Below are positions 1 to 11,599 of a stretch of 64,000 nt of DNA, piece after piece. The stretch covers positions 2,501 through 66,500 of the forward strand of contig JACEEZ010002651.1 in the NCBI GenBank assembly GCA_016584305.1, in the 5' to 3' direction. Position numbers and translations under genes: made by a program. The stretch is from Chionoecetes opilio (taxonomy: Eukaryota > Arthropoda > Malacostraca > Decapoda > Majidae). The first letter of the stretch is position 1; every line of letters starts with the position of its first letter. The notes under the pieces are model-generated. The model ran no database searches, had not been told where the DNA came from, and saw only the letters and a list, made by a program, of their open reading frames with translations.

Positions 1-159
1 TGTTATTCACCCATGCATAGTCTAGTCTACAGCGAGTCGACTGCGATCGCCAGTTTCACCCTCCCGGTGCGAGCTTGAGCTCATTATTACCGATCTTTGG
101 ATAAGCTGGGACCTCACAACACACACACACCCATTCTTTGCACAAGGGGGACAGTAACC

Positions 160-258
160 GCCGAATATGTCAGTGAAAAATCCCGGGAGCGTGAGGATTC
201 GAACCGGCTACACACATAATGGCAGGCCAGCTCGCTATCCACTTGACCATCGTGGCGT
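160..258 (-). repeat. tRNA-derived SINE head
   Basis: Read on the minus strand, this stretch has a pol III A-box-like segment (TGGTCAAGTGG) and, about 45 bases later, a perfect B-box core (GGTTCGAATCC). This is the layout of a tRNA-derived SINE head. The surrounding GT/AC-rich sequence (about 110-135 and 258-310) is simple repeat. I cannot fold a clean cloverleaf, so I do not call a tRNA gene. Confidence 0.5.
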
Positions 259-544
259 GTGTGTGTGTATGTGAGTGTGTGTTGTATGGTTGAGTGTGTG
301 TATCTGTGTGCACGCATACATTGTCGCCTAAGCATATTATCTCTTACTCAGCAACTTTTCTTTATACTGCTCCGCTCAAAGCTTGACTTGCTGTGCCCTG
401 TTTGAAATAAATAAAACAGAGGAATAAATAACGAATATTCATATTTTTATTTACAAATAAAATGAATATATTCCAAAGGACATTATCAGTATGTGAAAGG
501 AAAGACTCAGTGTCTTTAGTTTCAGCAACATCTATGTGTCATCG

Positions 545-597
545 CTCAGGTTAGGTTAGGTCAGATTAGGTCAGGTTAGGTTAGGTTTGGTTAGAAT
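545..597 (+). repeat. Interstitial TTAGG-type repeat
   Basis: Several irregular GGTTA and TTAGG units lie in tandem with substitutions. TTAGG is the common arthropod telomere unit. The short, degenerate array inside an intergenic or intronic setting is an interstitial repeat and not a chromosome end. The rest of 260-1016 is AT-rich and shows nothing else I can support. Confidence 0.6.
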
Positions 598-1016
598 ATT
601 GCCCTCTGTAACCTCTTCACCCGGAACGTCAAACGCAGCGCAACAGATCACTGCGTCCACATAGTTTTTGCATTTGATTTTACTTCAGTGATGTAGACAA
701 AATCTTAGAGCATTCTGATAATATAATCTGAGGGGTTAGACTGTTATGTGAGACTAAGTAAATAGGCATGTATTTTGTTGTGATGCTGAGATATCTATTT
801 TAACAGGTATAAAAAGACTTTAAAGTTACAAACCATTCCACTGGCTAATGATTAACCACCCAATCGCTTGTACAGGTTAAATGGTGAAATCAGTAAGCCA
901 CTTTGCATATCATTCCAATGAAATTTTCAATCTACAATTCATATATTTATGTCCAATCATCACTATTTGTAAGAAACAAGCTGTATTTCATAATTTAATT
1001 TTGTTTGCACCCTCAG

Positions 1017-1152
1017 AGACATCTTCGAGGAGCACAGGGCCAAAGTGGAAACCTATTTTCCAGAGGGCGAGAGACCACGCCGCTGGGAATTCCATCCAAC
1101 CCATGCTTTCTCCAGGATGGACCAATTTCTTGAGCGTTTAGCTAACATCAAG
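1017..1152 (+). CDS. Dynein heavy chain, tail-domain exon (first in window)
   Basis: The exon is bounded by a pyrimidine-rich acceptor ending CCTCAG and by a donor AAG|GTACTA. It holds one base of a split codon followed by 45 codons, from DIFEEHRAKV to LERLANIK. The PRRWEF, then FSRMDQFLERL pattern is characteristic of the N-terminal tail (DHC_N1) of dynein heavy chains, the part that binds intermediate and other heavy chains. It ends in phase 0, which matches the next exon at 11259. Upstream exons, including the start codon, must lie left of the window because no matching donor exon is visible in bases 1-1016. The assignment to a dynein heavy chain is firm; the axonemal class is inferred. 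Confidence 0.85.
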
Positions 1153-1278
1153 GTACTAAAGTAATTTTGAATACTTTGGTTTGCTTGTTCTAACAAAAGA
1201 ACAATTAACATGTAAATCAACAGTAGGAGTTTCATGTGTCTCAAATATGCAGTGCTCCTATGCATTGGTGATTTATAT

Positions 1279-2345
1279 GGCACAAGAAAGAGATAGATGA
1301 GTAGACTATGCCTACTTGGATTAGAAGAAAGCTTTCAACAAAATATCTCACGAGGGGATTTTACGGTTGTTAGAATATGAAAGAGGTTTGGATGTGGAGG
1401 TCTTGAAATGGATGAAAGACTCCCTAAAAGGGAGTCTTAGATGAGGACTGTGATAAAAGACTACGTCAGGAAGTGTGATGAGTGGAGTACCACAAGGGTC
1501 AATGTTGGAACCTATTGCATTTAACACATTTAACTGAATGGCAGATGGCTCAAACAGCTATATGAGCCTACTTGTAGCTAATATAGAAATTACGAAGATG
1601 AAAAATTTGGAAGATTTCCTACTGTTACAAAAATATTTTGATCAGTTATGTAAATGGATTAGAAATGGGAGATCGTATTTAATGGAAAATATATCCAAAT
1701 GTTAGATATTGGTAAAAGTACACAGAAGATAAGGAAGCGTTTCAAAATGGGAAGTGAAACAATTGCCAAATAAAGTGATGAGGACCATGGAGAAATAATT
1801 CAAGAAGACTTATCACAAGAGAAACATTGATATAAATGTTTGTACAACATATCAGCTCCTTAGCTGCATTATAATATTTTTTCTCTAAATGGATAAGGAC
1901 ATGTTGAAAAAAAAAATATATGTGGTCATGACCCACTCTAAATTAGAGTATGCCCTGGTGGTGTGGTTTTCATACAAGAGAAAGTTTTATAAAAGCTTGA
2001 ATGTGGCCACTAAAATGGTTCAATTAATTACCTGGCAGATATGTCACATAACGAGAAACTGTATAAATTAGGTTTGCTATCATTGGAGGTAAAATGAGGA
2101 AGAAGAGATTTCATAGTGGTATATATAACAGTTATAACACTGATGGTAATGGAAAAATTGACAAAGAAGACATGAATGTAGGGGTAATAAGATACATGGA
2201 CATGAAAATAAGGCATTGAAGACAAGATACTTAACGGAAATTAGGAATTACAGCCTTTCAATGTGATTAATCTATGTGTTGGATAACTCTGATAATAAGA
2301 CAGTAAATGCTAAGAGTATTCTTAGTTTAAAGTTAAGAAAAAAAC
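1279..2345 (+). mobile_element. CR1-like non-LTR retrotransposon remnant (RT region)
   Basis: Frame-broken translation shows reverse transcriptase landmarks in order: a KKAFNKISHEGIL segment (about 1320), LKWMKDSL (about 1405), then SGVPQGSMLEP (about 1480). Further downstream comes a diverged RT thumb and C-terminal region with YALVVWFSYKR near 1955. Stops and frameshifts are frequent, so the copy is dead. It lies in sense orientation within dynein intron 1. The clade is inferred from motif style. The next 320 bases (2346-2664) are AT-rich, with nothing else recognised. Confidence 0.6.
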
Positions 2346-2664
2346 AAATGAGATGTGGATATGGGACCACTCATGAATAACTCAATTACCATGTATCACA
2401 ACAGGGCAAATACAACTACATAACTGCATACACAGCAGTGGTATATGCACTGCTCAAGACCAATGCATGGGCAAAGGAAGATCATGAAGAGATGTTAGTG
2501 ATACAGGAGGTTGGCTCATAAACATAATAAAAAAATATTAAAAATAATAATGATGGGAGACTTCGACTGTAAGAAAGTATGTTTGGTGTATGAAAACACA
2601 AAAGGAGAAGACTTGTGGGGGAAACATTACCTAACCTATAGAATATAGGTAATATATAACTATC

Positions 2665-3415
2665 CCCTCTTCTTCAATGACACTCAACTATTTCGTTCTT
2701 CTACAATGAACATTCTTGGACTATCCTTTACTAAAAATCTGAACTGGAAATATCACATCTCATCTCTTGCTAAACCAGCTTCTAAGAAGTTAGGTTGTCC
2801 TGTGGCGTCTGCGTCCTTTTTTCTCCTCCCAGTTGCTTACTCTCTACAGGGGCCTTTTCCACCCCTGTATGGAGTATGTCCCACATGTTTGGGGGGGATC
2901 CACTCATACAGCTCTCCTAAACAGTGTTGAGTCAAAAGCCTTTCGTCTCATCAACTCCCCTCCTCTGACTGACTGTCTTCAATCTTTAAATCACCGTCGC
3001 AATGTTGCTTTTCTTACTATCTTCTACCGTTATTTTCATGCTCACTGCTCTTCTGAACTTGCTAACTGCATGCCTCCCTCTCTCCCACGGCCTCGCTGCA
3101 CAAGACTTTCTACTCATTCTCATCCCTATTCTGTCCATCTTCCTAATGCAAGAGTTAATCAGTATCTTTACTCTTTCAGCCCTTTCACTGGTAAACTCTG
3201 GAACTCTCTTCCTGTTTCTATTTTTCCATTTTCGTACGTCTCAAATCTTTTTAAGAGAAGAGTGACAAGACACCTCCCGAAAAAATTGGCCCACCCCACT
3301 TTCTTTCTCTTACTGTCTACTTTATAAGGACTGGCAACTAAGCGGGCTTTGTGTACCTATTTTTGTTGTGCCCTTGGCCAGTCCTTTGTGATGTAGAAAA
3401 TAATAAATAAATAAC
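2665..3415 (+). mobile_element. jockey-like non-LTR element, 3' end
   Basis: The C-terminal part of a reverse-transcriptase ORF is visible: MNILGLSFTKNLNWKYHIS (about 2706), then FRLINSPPLTDCLQSLNHRR (about 2940) and LANCMPPSLPRPRCTRLS (about 3060). It ends with the 3' non-coding sequence, including GGACTGGC and a short AATAAATAAATAA tail near 3400. At least one frameshift separates the first block from the second. The same protein segment recurs at 4260-4760 and, inverted, near 13900 and 48200, so this is a family resident in the window. Confidence 0.75.
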
Positions 3416-3469
3416 AATATGACAGAATGGATAGAGGAAAATATGATATTCAAAAGAAGTGATGAAGTA

Positions 3470-4975
3470 TCATGATTGGATCTGTTTCTTCCTAAGAAGG
3501 ATGACCATTCTAACCGTTCAAATTACCGTCCTATAGCTTTGACTTCCTGCCTTTCTAAAGCTTTTGAATCTACCCTTAATAAGAACATTTTTAAGCATCT
3601 ATCTGCTCACACTCTTTTATCTGATCGTCAGTACGGTTTCCGTAAAGGGCGATCTACTGGCGATCTTCTAACTTTCCTAGCTGAATCATGATCATCCTCT
3701 TTTAGGGGTTTCGGTGAAACTTTTGCTGTTGCTCTTGACATATCAAAACCTTTTGTTAGAGTCTGGCAAAAATCGATAATTTCCAAAATACCATCTTTCG
3801 GTTTCTATCATTCTTTCTGCACCTTCATCTCAAGGTTTTTTTTCAAAACGTTTTATTGCAGCTACTGTAAACGGACATTATTTTTCTCCAAAGTCTATCA
3901 ATAGTGATGGTGTTTCTTAGGGTTCTGTCCTATCACCCACTCCCTTTCTATTATTAGTCAATGCTCTTCTATGTCTAACTTTATGTCCTATCCACTCCTA
4001 CATTGATGACTCTACCCTGCATTTGTTAACGTTCATTATACGTTCAACTCAACAGGAATAAGTAAGTGATTCATATAGCGATGCTGCAGAGCGTCTAAAT
4101 TCTGATAATTTCATTCTATACTTTCTGAATGAGCCAAAGCAAACCATGTTTTCTTCAATGCCTCAAAAACCCTATTCTTCGCCTATCTACTAGACATAAC
4201 CTTCCAGACAACATATCCCCTCTTCTTTAAGGACACTCAATTGTCTCCCTATTTTACAATGAACATTCTTGGACTATCTTTTACTAAAGATACGAACAAG
4301 AAATTTCACATCTCATCTCTTGCTAAATCAACTTCTAAGAAGGTAAATGTCCTGTGGCGTTCGCATCCATTTTATTCTCCCTCCGAGGTGCTTGCTCTGC
4401 ACAGAGGCCTTATCCGCCCATGTAAGGAGTATGCATCACATGCTTGGGTGGGCTCAATCATACAACTCTCCACAGGGTAGACTCAACAGCTTTTCGTTTC
4501 ACCAACAGAAAAATTGTCTATCACCAACTTCTCTGACTGACTGTCTTCAATCCTTAAATCACCGCCGCAATATTGCTTCTCTTGCTATATTCTACCGTTA
4601 TTTTCATGCTCGCTGCTCTTCTGAACTTGCTAACTGCATGCCTCCCCCCATCCCGCGATCTCGTTGCACAAGACTTTCTACTTACTATAATTTTTATTCT
4701 GTCCATCGTATCAATGCATGAGTTAACCAGTATCTTCACCCTTTCATTCCTTTCACTGGTAAATACTGGAACTCTCTTCCTGTATCAATTTTTCCACCTT
4801 CTTACGACTTAATGTTTTTTCAAGAGAGAAGTATCAAGACACCTCCCGAACTTAATGGATACACCCCCCCCTTTCATTGTTATTTTAATGCCTTCCTTAT
4901 GGGGACTGGCAGCTAGCGGGCTTTTTTTTATACTCTTGGTCAGTCCTTTTTTGATGTAAAAAATATACCAACCAC
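3470..4975 (+). mobile_element. jockey-like non-LTR element, RT and C-terminus, decayed
   Basis: The reverse transcriptase finger region is readable at about 3479-3690: SNYRPIALTSCLSKAFESTL followed by RQYGFRKGRSTGDLL. The palm is riddled with stops. The C-terminal block repeats that of the neighbouring copy (NILGLSFTKD at about 4262, TDCLQSLNHRRNIASLAIF at about 4540, ELANCMPPPIPRSRC at about 4623). It ends in the family's 3' untranslated region, GGACTGGC at about 4901. This copy sits head-to-tail with the copy at 2665-3415 and was probably inserted separately. Confidence 0.75.
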
Positions 4976-6621
4976 GGAACCAGACATTATTGAAAAACTA
5001 AAAGGGAGGAGTGACCATGAGGTAATAATATTTTTAATCAATGAAGGAAAAGACAAAGATAGGAAGAAGTGCATAAATGGAAGATATAACTTTAGGAAAG
5101 CAGACTTCAAGAGACGGAAAACATAGTTTGATGAGATGGACTGGTGTGATTGAGAAACTTCAGGGAACTAAGGAAAAATAAAATGAACCTGGTAGAATTT
5201 ATGAAAGAAAAATATACCCAATGCGAGGATGACATAAACGAAAAAGAAACAGTGGTTCTATATAAGATGTGAAAATGAAAGAAATAAAACATACACGGCA
5301 TTGGAAAGGTGGAAAAAGTGAAAGAAAATAAAGTAACATGACATGGAAGTAACACTAGAAAGCAAACAAACAAAATTTATTAGCCCACAAGAAAAATACA
5401 TTGATAAGAAAGAGAAGAATTGATAAGAAAAATAAATTACAAGAAGAACATGCGTAGTAGATAAGTGAAAGATGGAACTAAAAGTGTTCTAAAGATATGT
5501 AAATCGAAAATTGATATGTAAGGGGGAATTGATAAAACGATACTAAATGGTAGTGTCTCTAGACTGGAAAACAACCAACATATGTAGTGCTAATCCATGA
5601 GGGGGACAAAGAGGAACCATTGAATTACAGACCAGTATCACTAGCAAGCGTTGTTGCTGAAATCTACGAAATAATCGCTAAGAACAGCTGGATGAAGTAC
5701 TTGGAATATTTTCATCTCATTATCAGAATATCATATTGTATTTAGAAGAGGGAGATCATGTATAAAATACCTACTGAGCTTATCCATGAAAGTGATACAC
5801 AGAATACAAGAAAGAGAAAGTTGGGTTGAGTGTAATATCTGAACTTAAAAAAAACATTTAATAAGGCTCCTCATAAGCGGTTATTGAAGAGTCGAGAACA
5901 TGTAGGAGGCTAAAAAGGAACACTTTTCAAGTGGATGTTGGATTACCTGAAATACAAAGATGGAATAGTTATTAGAAATGAAAAATCTGATTGGTGCAGG
6001 ACAGTAAGTGGTTTACCAGAAGGATCGGGGCTAGAACCTTTCATGTTTTTGATATACATAATATACGTAGATGGAGGGATGGGTAAACAACTATATAAGT
6101 CATTTTGCAGATATTTTTTTCATGAAAGGTTAAGTTAGAGATGATTGTGATTTGCTGCATGATTGTGAGTTGCTGCAAAAATAATTGAGAATGATATCTA
6201 GATAAATCCAGATATGGTAAATGGAGTTAAATGAATGCAGCAAATATGGGGTGATCTAAATGGGTTGGGCAAGATATCATAATATAGTAACATGAAGGTA
6301 TTTGATAGGAAATTAACTAAAAAAGTAACCAAACTATGAAAAAAATCGGAAGTAACAGTTATGGATAATTAAACACCAGAGTAGCATTAATACAATTACT
6401 AGGGAAACATAGCTCCAGAGGATTAGAAGAGCAGCATTCAATTATTTGGATTAGGAAATGGTGAAGGAATATATAGTAATGTTGATTCACCCAAATTTAT
6501 AATATACTGCGCTAATTTGGTCCCGCATGCAAATTAGCCATGGAAGAATGAAATGATTTAAAGATCAGCAATCAAGATTGTGCTGAGCTTGCGAGACCTG
6601 CCATATCAGGATAGACTGAGG

Positions 6622-6649
6622 CATAGACCACTGTATACCGTGGTCTATG
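6622..6649. mobile_element. 28-bp TIR remnant of a CATAGACCAC transposon with 7-bp target duplication
   Basis: The element is little more than two inverted ends, CATAGACCAC and GTGGTCTATG, joined by eight bases. It is flanked by exact direct repeats ACTGAGG at 6615-6621 and 6650-6656. The same ends bound elements at 38210-38312 and 56015-57437. The insertion interrupts the conserved C-terminal coding of a CR1-like element, so both the empty site and the duplication can be read directly. Confidence 0.75.
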
Positions 6650-6710
6650 ACTGAGGAGATTATTGATCCTAAAGCTAGAAGAAAGAGGAAAAATAGGAGA
6701 TCTATTATTT

Positions 6711-7040
6711 GGGGAAGCGGTGGCAAAGTGGTTAGCGCCCGCAAGTGGCGTGCTCGGTGAGCCTAGTTCGATTCCCAACCTGAGCCAAAATCCTTGGGAA
6801 AGTCTTTCTGCAACCGCCGAGTGGCCTAAGATCACCCACATGCTGCCCATTAACCCTACCTTCGATTGCGAGTGCATCAGAAGATACAAGGGGGCAGCAT
6901 GAGCCTTTAATCCTAGGCGCACACTATACAAATCCTGCCTACGCCACCACGAACGAAGGTCTTCCATCACAGCCTTTAGGTGAGCCTCCGGGGCTTACCA
7001 TCCGAGACCTGGAGATCACTGCTTACAAGCGCTTAAGGCT
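6711..7040 (+). mobile_element. tRNA-derived SINE, family A
   Basis: The head carries an A-box-like TGGCAAAGTGGTTAGC and a B-box AGTTCGATTCC. The body is shared with copies at 47016-47341, 47403-47760 and 55815-56007, including GAGTGGCCTAAGA and GCATGAGCCT. It is inserted into the C-terminal region of a CR1-like retrotransposon. No exact target duplication was found by eye. Confidence 0.7.
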
Positions 7041-7267
7041 TAAATAATATTAGAACATTATAGAGACCTGAAGAAATTCGAGAAAGTGGATAAATAAGAA
7101 ACCTTTTTGAGATATTAAAGATATACAAGAAGAGGAAAAAAACAAAAGAACCACTCGCAGGAGGGATATTAAGAAATATACAACTTTGTGCATAGAAGTA
7201 TGAAAGCTTGGAATAACCTAGATGCAAAAGTGGTTTAGGCACCCTCTAGCGCCCCATGTGACGTATA

Positions 7268-7941
7268 TCTATAATAATATAAGCGAAAGTGTGTGTGTGT
7301 GTGTGTGTGTGTGGTCTGTGTGTCCGCGATAGGTGCCGCCCCCCGTACCCCAATCCCATCATATGGCACAGTTTTGGAACCAGCTCGACCAGGGGCAACT
7401 TGTAAGCCCACTTATGAGATGATCCGATCACTTTATTTTATTTTTTATTTTTTAGCAGCCTATTAACGAGAATTGTGAAAACAAATGTGGGTTGCAAGAA
7501 TTGAGGAAACCTTGATGTAGGGTGATGGGTAATGGGTGAGTGAATGGGTGGGGTGATGGGTAATGGGTGTGGGGTGATGGGTGAGTGAATGGGTGGGGGG
7601 TGATGGGTGATGGGTGAGGGAATAGGTGGGAGGTGATGGGTAATGGGTGAGTGAATGGGTGTGTGGTGATGGGTAATGGGTGAGTGAATGGGTGGGGGAT
7701 GATGGGTAAGGCGTTAATACATACATTTCTACATTCATGATTTCAGGAAAGTTAGAAGGGGCTATCTGGAGAGTCTGTGTTTGGTGGGCCTTCGGCCCAC
7801 CAAACACATTCTCCAGAAAGCTGTGTTTGGTGGGCCGCGGGCCGAAGGCCAACCAAACACAGGTGGTGGGCCGAAGGCCCACCAATAGCCCTTCGCAGGA
7901 GCTAGCCAAAAAGTCCGCCCGGAGGGCGGCTTTGCGGCTAG
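7268..7941 (+). mobile_element. Non-autonomous Helitron with internal minisatellite
   Basis: The element begins TCTATAATAATATAAGCG and ends CTAG. A GC-rich hairpin (CCGCCC-GGA-GGGCGG, 7915-7929) stands eight bases before the CTAG. Insertion is between A and T with no target duplication and no terminal inverted repeats. These are the diagnostic Helitron features. A (GT)n tract lies near the 5' end, a GGTGATGGGTAATGGGTGAG-type minisatellite fills about 7515-7712, and self-complementary GGTGGGCC/GGCCCACC blocks lie near 7785-7885. It encodes no Rep/helicase. A second copy is at 49788-50737. Confidence 0.85.
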
Positions 7942-8752
7942 TGTAGCATAAATTTCAAACAGTCATATACCGAAGAAAAAAAATATATAATATATTTTCT
8001 ACCCTAATAACCCAGTGTTACACCGATGTAACATACAGACAGCGTCTGATGATCCTCCCGTTTTATTCAAGTACAAGAGAGGTCCAGTCAACTTCGTGAT
8101 GGCACAGGTGAAATCTGTGTATATTTTTCCTCTGCTTTGTGCCACCTCACCAACTACTTACGGGTAAGTAATGTTTGAATGTAGTTATGTAATTGATTGA
8201 CTAGATGTTACTGAAGATCTGCAGAAGATAATAAAAAGCAAACATGCTATACTTTTTTGGTTATTTATGAATATATAATGGCGTGACATATATGTAACAT
8301 TGGGTCTTTTCAGTATATATTCACTGTAAATGCTATATATATATTTATTTCGTAAGGCATTCATTCCAACGTTGTTAGCAGTTGTTTGTTGTCATAAACG
8401 AAAAAAATGATAATATATATGAAATATAATGAGGACTCAGTGTATTGGTAAATAAATTAGGCTGTACAGTGTTACAGCCTATTACCGCCTACGTGTAGCC
8501 ATGTAATCCATGCATAAAAATCCATAATCCTAATCCATCCAAAAAACAAAAACAATACGGAAAATTGTATTTGCTTATGTTTCTTTTATTTTGTATTTAT
8601 ATATCAATACTATCTTATTTCTTTTTATCTATTTATCAATTAATCTGTTTTTTTTTTACAGAAAATGGCAAATGTGATGTGAGGCTTTGCTTCATTGAGA
8701 GGCGTAACTGCTTCAAGGAGTTCCATATATAATGCAAATTATATAAGACTAT
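7942..8752. other. AT-rich intronic sequence, nothing recognised
   Basis: This interval between the Helitron and the RTE copy is AT-rich with short homopolymers. I see no reading frame, tRNA-like box or repeat that matches other families in the window. Confidence 0.5.
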
Positions 8753-10374
8753 GAATCAATCAATCATTGGGGGCATACGCGGGGGGGGGGGGCGCGTCGC
8801 CTCACCCAGCCTACGACGAAACTCCCGGGGATCACCACGCGCGAATCCCCATGCAGGCTCCCTTCCCATACCAAACAATTCCCGACAGGAAGTATCAACT
8901 TGCCCCAGCCACGAACCTTGTGGGCACCCCCTTGGCCTCCTCCATGCCGGATTGTCTCTTACAGATACAACCCGATGGGAAGGATCGGTTTCAGGGTAGC
9001 GTGCCACATGCCCATATAGCCGAAGTTGGCGCTGACGGACTATACAGGTAATAGGCCTCGATTCAGTCTCACGGTGTAATCGCTGGATTGACACGTAATC
9101 ATCCCAGCAATACCCAGGATTCTGCGAAGCCACTTATTACCAAAGGCATCGATTCGCCTCTTCAAGTCTCTATTTAGTGTCCATGTCTCACAACCATAGA
9201 GTAAGACAGGGATCACAATCGACATGAGGATCCGGATCTTTGTCCTCCTGCACAGGTACCGACAACGTCAAATACTCATGCTAAGCAAGTCCATAACACC
9301 GTGGCCTATGCCAATCCGTCGTAAGACTTCTTGACGTGACCCGCCGTCATTATGGACTGCGCTACCAAGGTATGTAAAACTTTTCAAGATCTCAATGTCC
9401 TCAATGCACGCATGAACAGACTGTACTGTTTCATCTAGTAAGCCTCCAAACACCTGGACCTTGGTCTTGAGCCAGGAGACCTCAAGTCCCAAAGGTTTTC
9501 CCTCCTCGTGCAGCGCCTCGAGAGCCATCACCAGGACCTCTAGCGACTCAGCAAAGATTACTGCATCATCGGCAAAAACAAGATCAGTGACATTGGTGTT
9601 GCCGAGGGATGCTCCACAATCACTTTGATCTACAACTTTGCCAAAACCCAGTCCATACAAGTGTTGAAAAGGAGGCACCCTTGCCTCACTCCTGTATTCA
9701 CAGGAAAGAAGCTGGATACACCTCCCTCACACTTCACAGCACTCTCAGTCCCAGAGTACAGACCAGTCATCAAACCAACAATCCTTGCAGGAATCCCGTG
9801 AAGTTGCAGAAGATCCGAGAGTGACTCACGATGCACTGAGTCAAACGCCTTCTTGAGATCAACAATAGGCTGCAAGCATCCCCTGTCGAAACTCACGTCG
9901 GCGTTCCATCTGGACACGAAGCGCTAGGATACGGTCCATTGTTGACTTACCAGGCGTGAACCTAGACTGCTGAAGTCGCTGATGCTTCAGCAGATGACTG
10001 CGGATCCGTGTCAGCAATAGATGGGCAAGCACCTTGCCTGGTACGCTGAGCAGTGTAATGCCGCGGTAATTGTTGCAGTCCTGACGGTCCCCTTTCCCTT
10101 TCCAGATAGGGACGGCCAGCCCCCTTTTTCAGTCAGAAGGAATGGTATCTGATTGCCACACAGCACTCAGGACAGCATGCAACCCGCGGATCATGGCTTT
10201 GAGGAGCTCCGCACTGATATTACAGACACCAGTTGCCTTTCCACCCCTCAATTTTGCGACAATTTCTCTGACTTCGTCAAGAGAGGGTGCGGTTTCGTCA
10301 ATGGGAGGGTCGACATCCTCTGCTCGTAATCCAGTGGTGTGAAGCTGCCCAATTGGAGGGTCAACCGTGAACAA
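8753..10374 (-). mobile_element. RTE-like non-LTR retrotransposon, 5'-truncated
   Basis: On the minus strand the element starts inside ORF2 (TVDPPIGQLHTTGL) and runs through AVWQSDTIPSD, RT blocks VDLKKAFDSVHRESL and NTGVRQGC, the catalytic box LVFADDAVIF (about 9570), SFTYLGSAVHNDGG and LLYGCETWTLN (about 9180) to a 3' tail of ATCA/TGAT repeats at 8753. It is frameshifted at several points, including the join between the GLYSGTESAVKCEGGV block and the next. The EN domain is absent. The YGCETW C-terminus and short tandem-repeat tail suggest the RTE clade. Confidence 0.8.
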
Positions 10375-11258
10375 GACTATGAAGATAAGCAGAAATATGT
10401 TATTTCGTATGATGTTATGATTGTCATTTTTGAATTTCATTCCTTCATAATGGATGTGATAGAATTTGTGTACATTTTTTACTAGTTCATGTGATAATTA
10501 TATATTATCTACTGTCTGTTGTAAATATCATATATACTTTGAAAATTACTACAATTCACAAAGGAAAGACATGTATTTTTTTTCTTCTTTTTGGCAACTA
10601 CAAATATCATAGTTCTTACTATGTACTTTCATTCTTTCAGGATATAACTATTATTTTTTGTTTGTTTTTTGAATCGCATACGTTACTTATTTTCTATACT
10701 TATGTAGTAATCAGTAATGTTAAAAACATTATAATTACAATTTCAACATGTCCATTATGTATACATAATCACAACACAATAAATATAGTCGAAACATTAG
10801 CATATTTTCATTAACGATATAAGAAGGATGTAATGAAAGACTAACACAACCCAGTGATACATATGTGTAACATTTGACACTGACCATTAATCTACCTATA
10901 TGACCCAATGTTAAAAATATGTCACATTCCATATTTCCCACAAATACTATGATGATGTGAAAGTAACGCCATATTCATTCTATCAGAGTCCAAAGTAGTC
11001 AAATAATGTGGTTCTTGAATTTTTTTCCTGCCAGAAAAGGACTCTGGGTTCTAGAGGGTTAGGCAAAGAATATTCATGAATTTATTGCCAAGCTGGAAAA
11101 TAATTGATAAGGAAACGGGACAGTATGAGGTCAGCATAGCTCTTTTTTTGTATGTCGCAACTTGGTAGATATAATCAGATATATACACACATACTCACAG
11201 TTGATATTATAGTTTAGACTGTTATTAAATGTAATCCAGTTTCATATATTACTTACAG
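10375..11258. other. AT-rich intron 1 segment before dynein exon
   Basis: This stretch is AT-rich with no supported reading frame; open frames here are low-complexity. It ends in the ATTACTTACAG acceptor of the exon at 11259. Confidence 0.5.
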
Positions 11259-11359
11259 GAAATATTTGATGTGGCGAAAGAGTTTCTGAAAATAGAGAAA
11301 GTAGAATTTGGTGGACCTAAAGGGAAAGTCCTTGGAACCAACATATCAGCTGTGTTCAG
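11259..11359 (+). CDS. Dynein heavy chain, tail-domain exon
   Basis: This 101-base exon lies between an ACTTACAG acceptor and a TTCAG|GTGAGT donor. It encodes EIFDVAKEFLKIEKVEFGG, then PKGKVLGTNISAVF, plus two bases of a codon that the next exon completes as serine. The KIEKVEFGG..GK.L pattern is a hallmark of the tail of axonemal heavy chains of the DNAH9/11/17 kind and helps choose that class over cytoplasmic dynein. Phase agrees with both flanking exons. A (CTC)n microsatellite starts about 35 bases past the donor. Confidence 0.88.
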
Positions 11360-11392
11360 GTGAGTGTATCAACTGTGTATATATTATTGTGC

Positions 11393-11516
11393 CTCTCCTC
11401 CTCCTCCTCCTCCTCCTCCTCCTCCTCCTCCTCCTCCTCCTCCTCCTCCTCCTCCTCCTCTCCTCCTCCTCCTCCTCCTCCTCCTCCTCCTCTTCCTCTC
11501 CTCCTTCTCCTCCTTT
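11393..11516 (+). repeat. (CTC)n trinucleotide microsatellite
   Basis: About 120 bases of CTC/TCC repeats with a few interruptions form a pure polypyrimidine tract just inside intron 2. Open frames across it (poly-Leu, poly-Ser, poly-Pro) are artefacts of the repeat. Confidence 0.95.
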
Positions 11517-11599
11517 CAAGTTTGATGGCTTACATCAAAATGGCGCTGTTCAGCTCAGTTTGGCAGAAAGCTAAGCACGGCAGTTGCTAATTTCATGTA

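Larger units (their letters stand above)
4976..7242 (+). mobile_element. CR1-like non-LTR element, RT to C-terminus, with nested insertions
   Basis: A decayed pre-RT segment is followed by RT landmarks FNKAPHKRLL (about 5858), FKWMLDYLKY (about 5930) and SGLPEGSGLEPFMF (about 6006). After about 6600 the C-terminal block reads LRDLPYQDRLR, then LKLEERGKIGDLLF, then HRSMKAWNNL (about 7190). That block is split by a 28-base inverted-repeat remnant at 6622 and by a tRNA-derived SINE at 6711. Removing the first insertion and one copy of its duplicated target restores an uninterrupted reading through the split. The copy is dead. Confidence 0.65.

Noticed and set aside
545..597. True telomere
   Set aside because: Only a few degenerate TTAGG units, with a gene continuing to the right; interstitial repeat.
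881..1141. Open frame overlapping the first dynein exon
   Set aside because: It is in a different frame from the exon; the DHC_N1 motifs appear only in the frame set by the splice acceptor at 1017.
6711..6785. Functional tRNA gene
   Set aside because: A and B boxes are present, but the acceptor stem does not pair and the sequence continues as a shared SINE body.
7519..7712. CRISPR-like regularly spaced repeats
   Set aside because: Repeats are contiguous minisatellite units without unique spacers, inside a eukaryotic Helitron.
11308..11590. Leucine-, serine- and proline-rich frames
   Set aside because: They are translations of the (CTC)n microsatellite.
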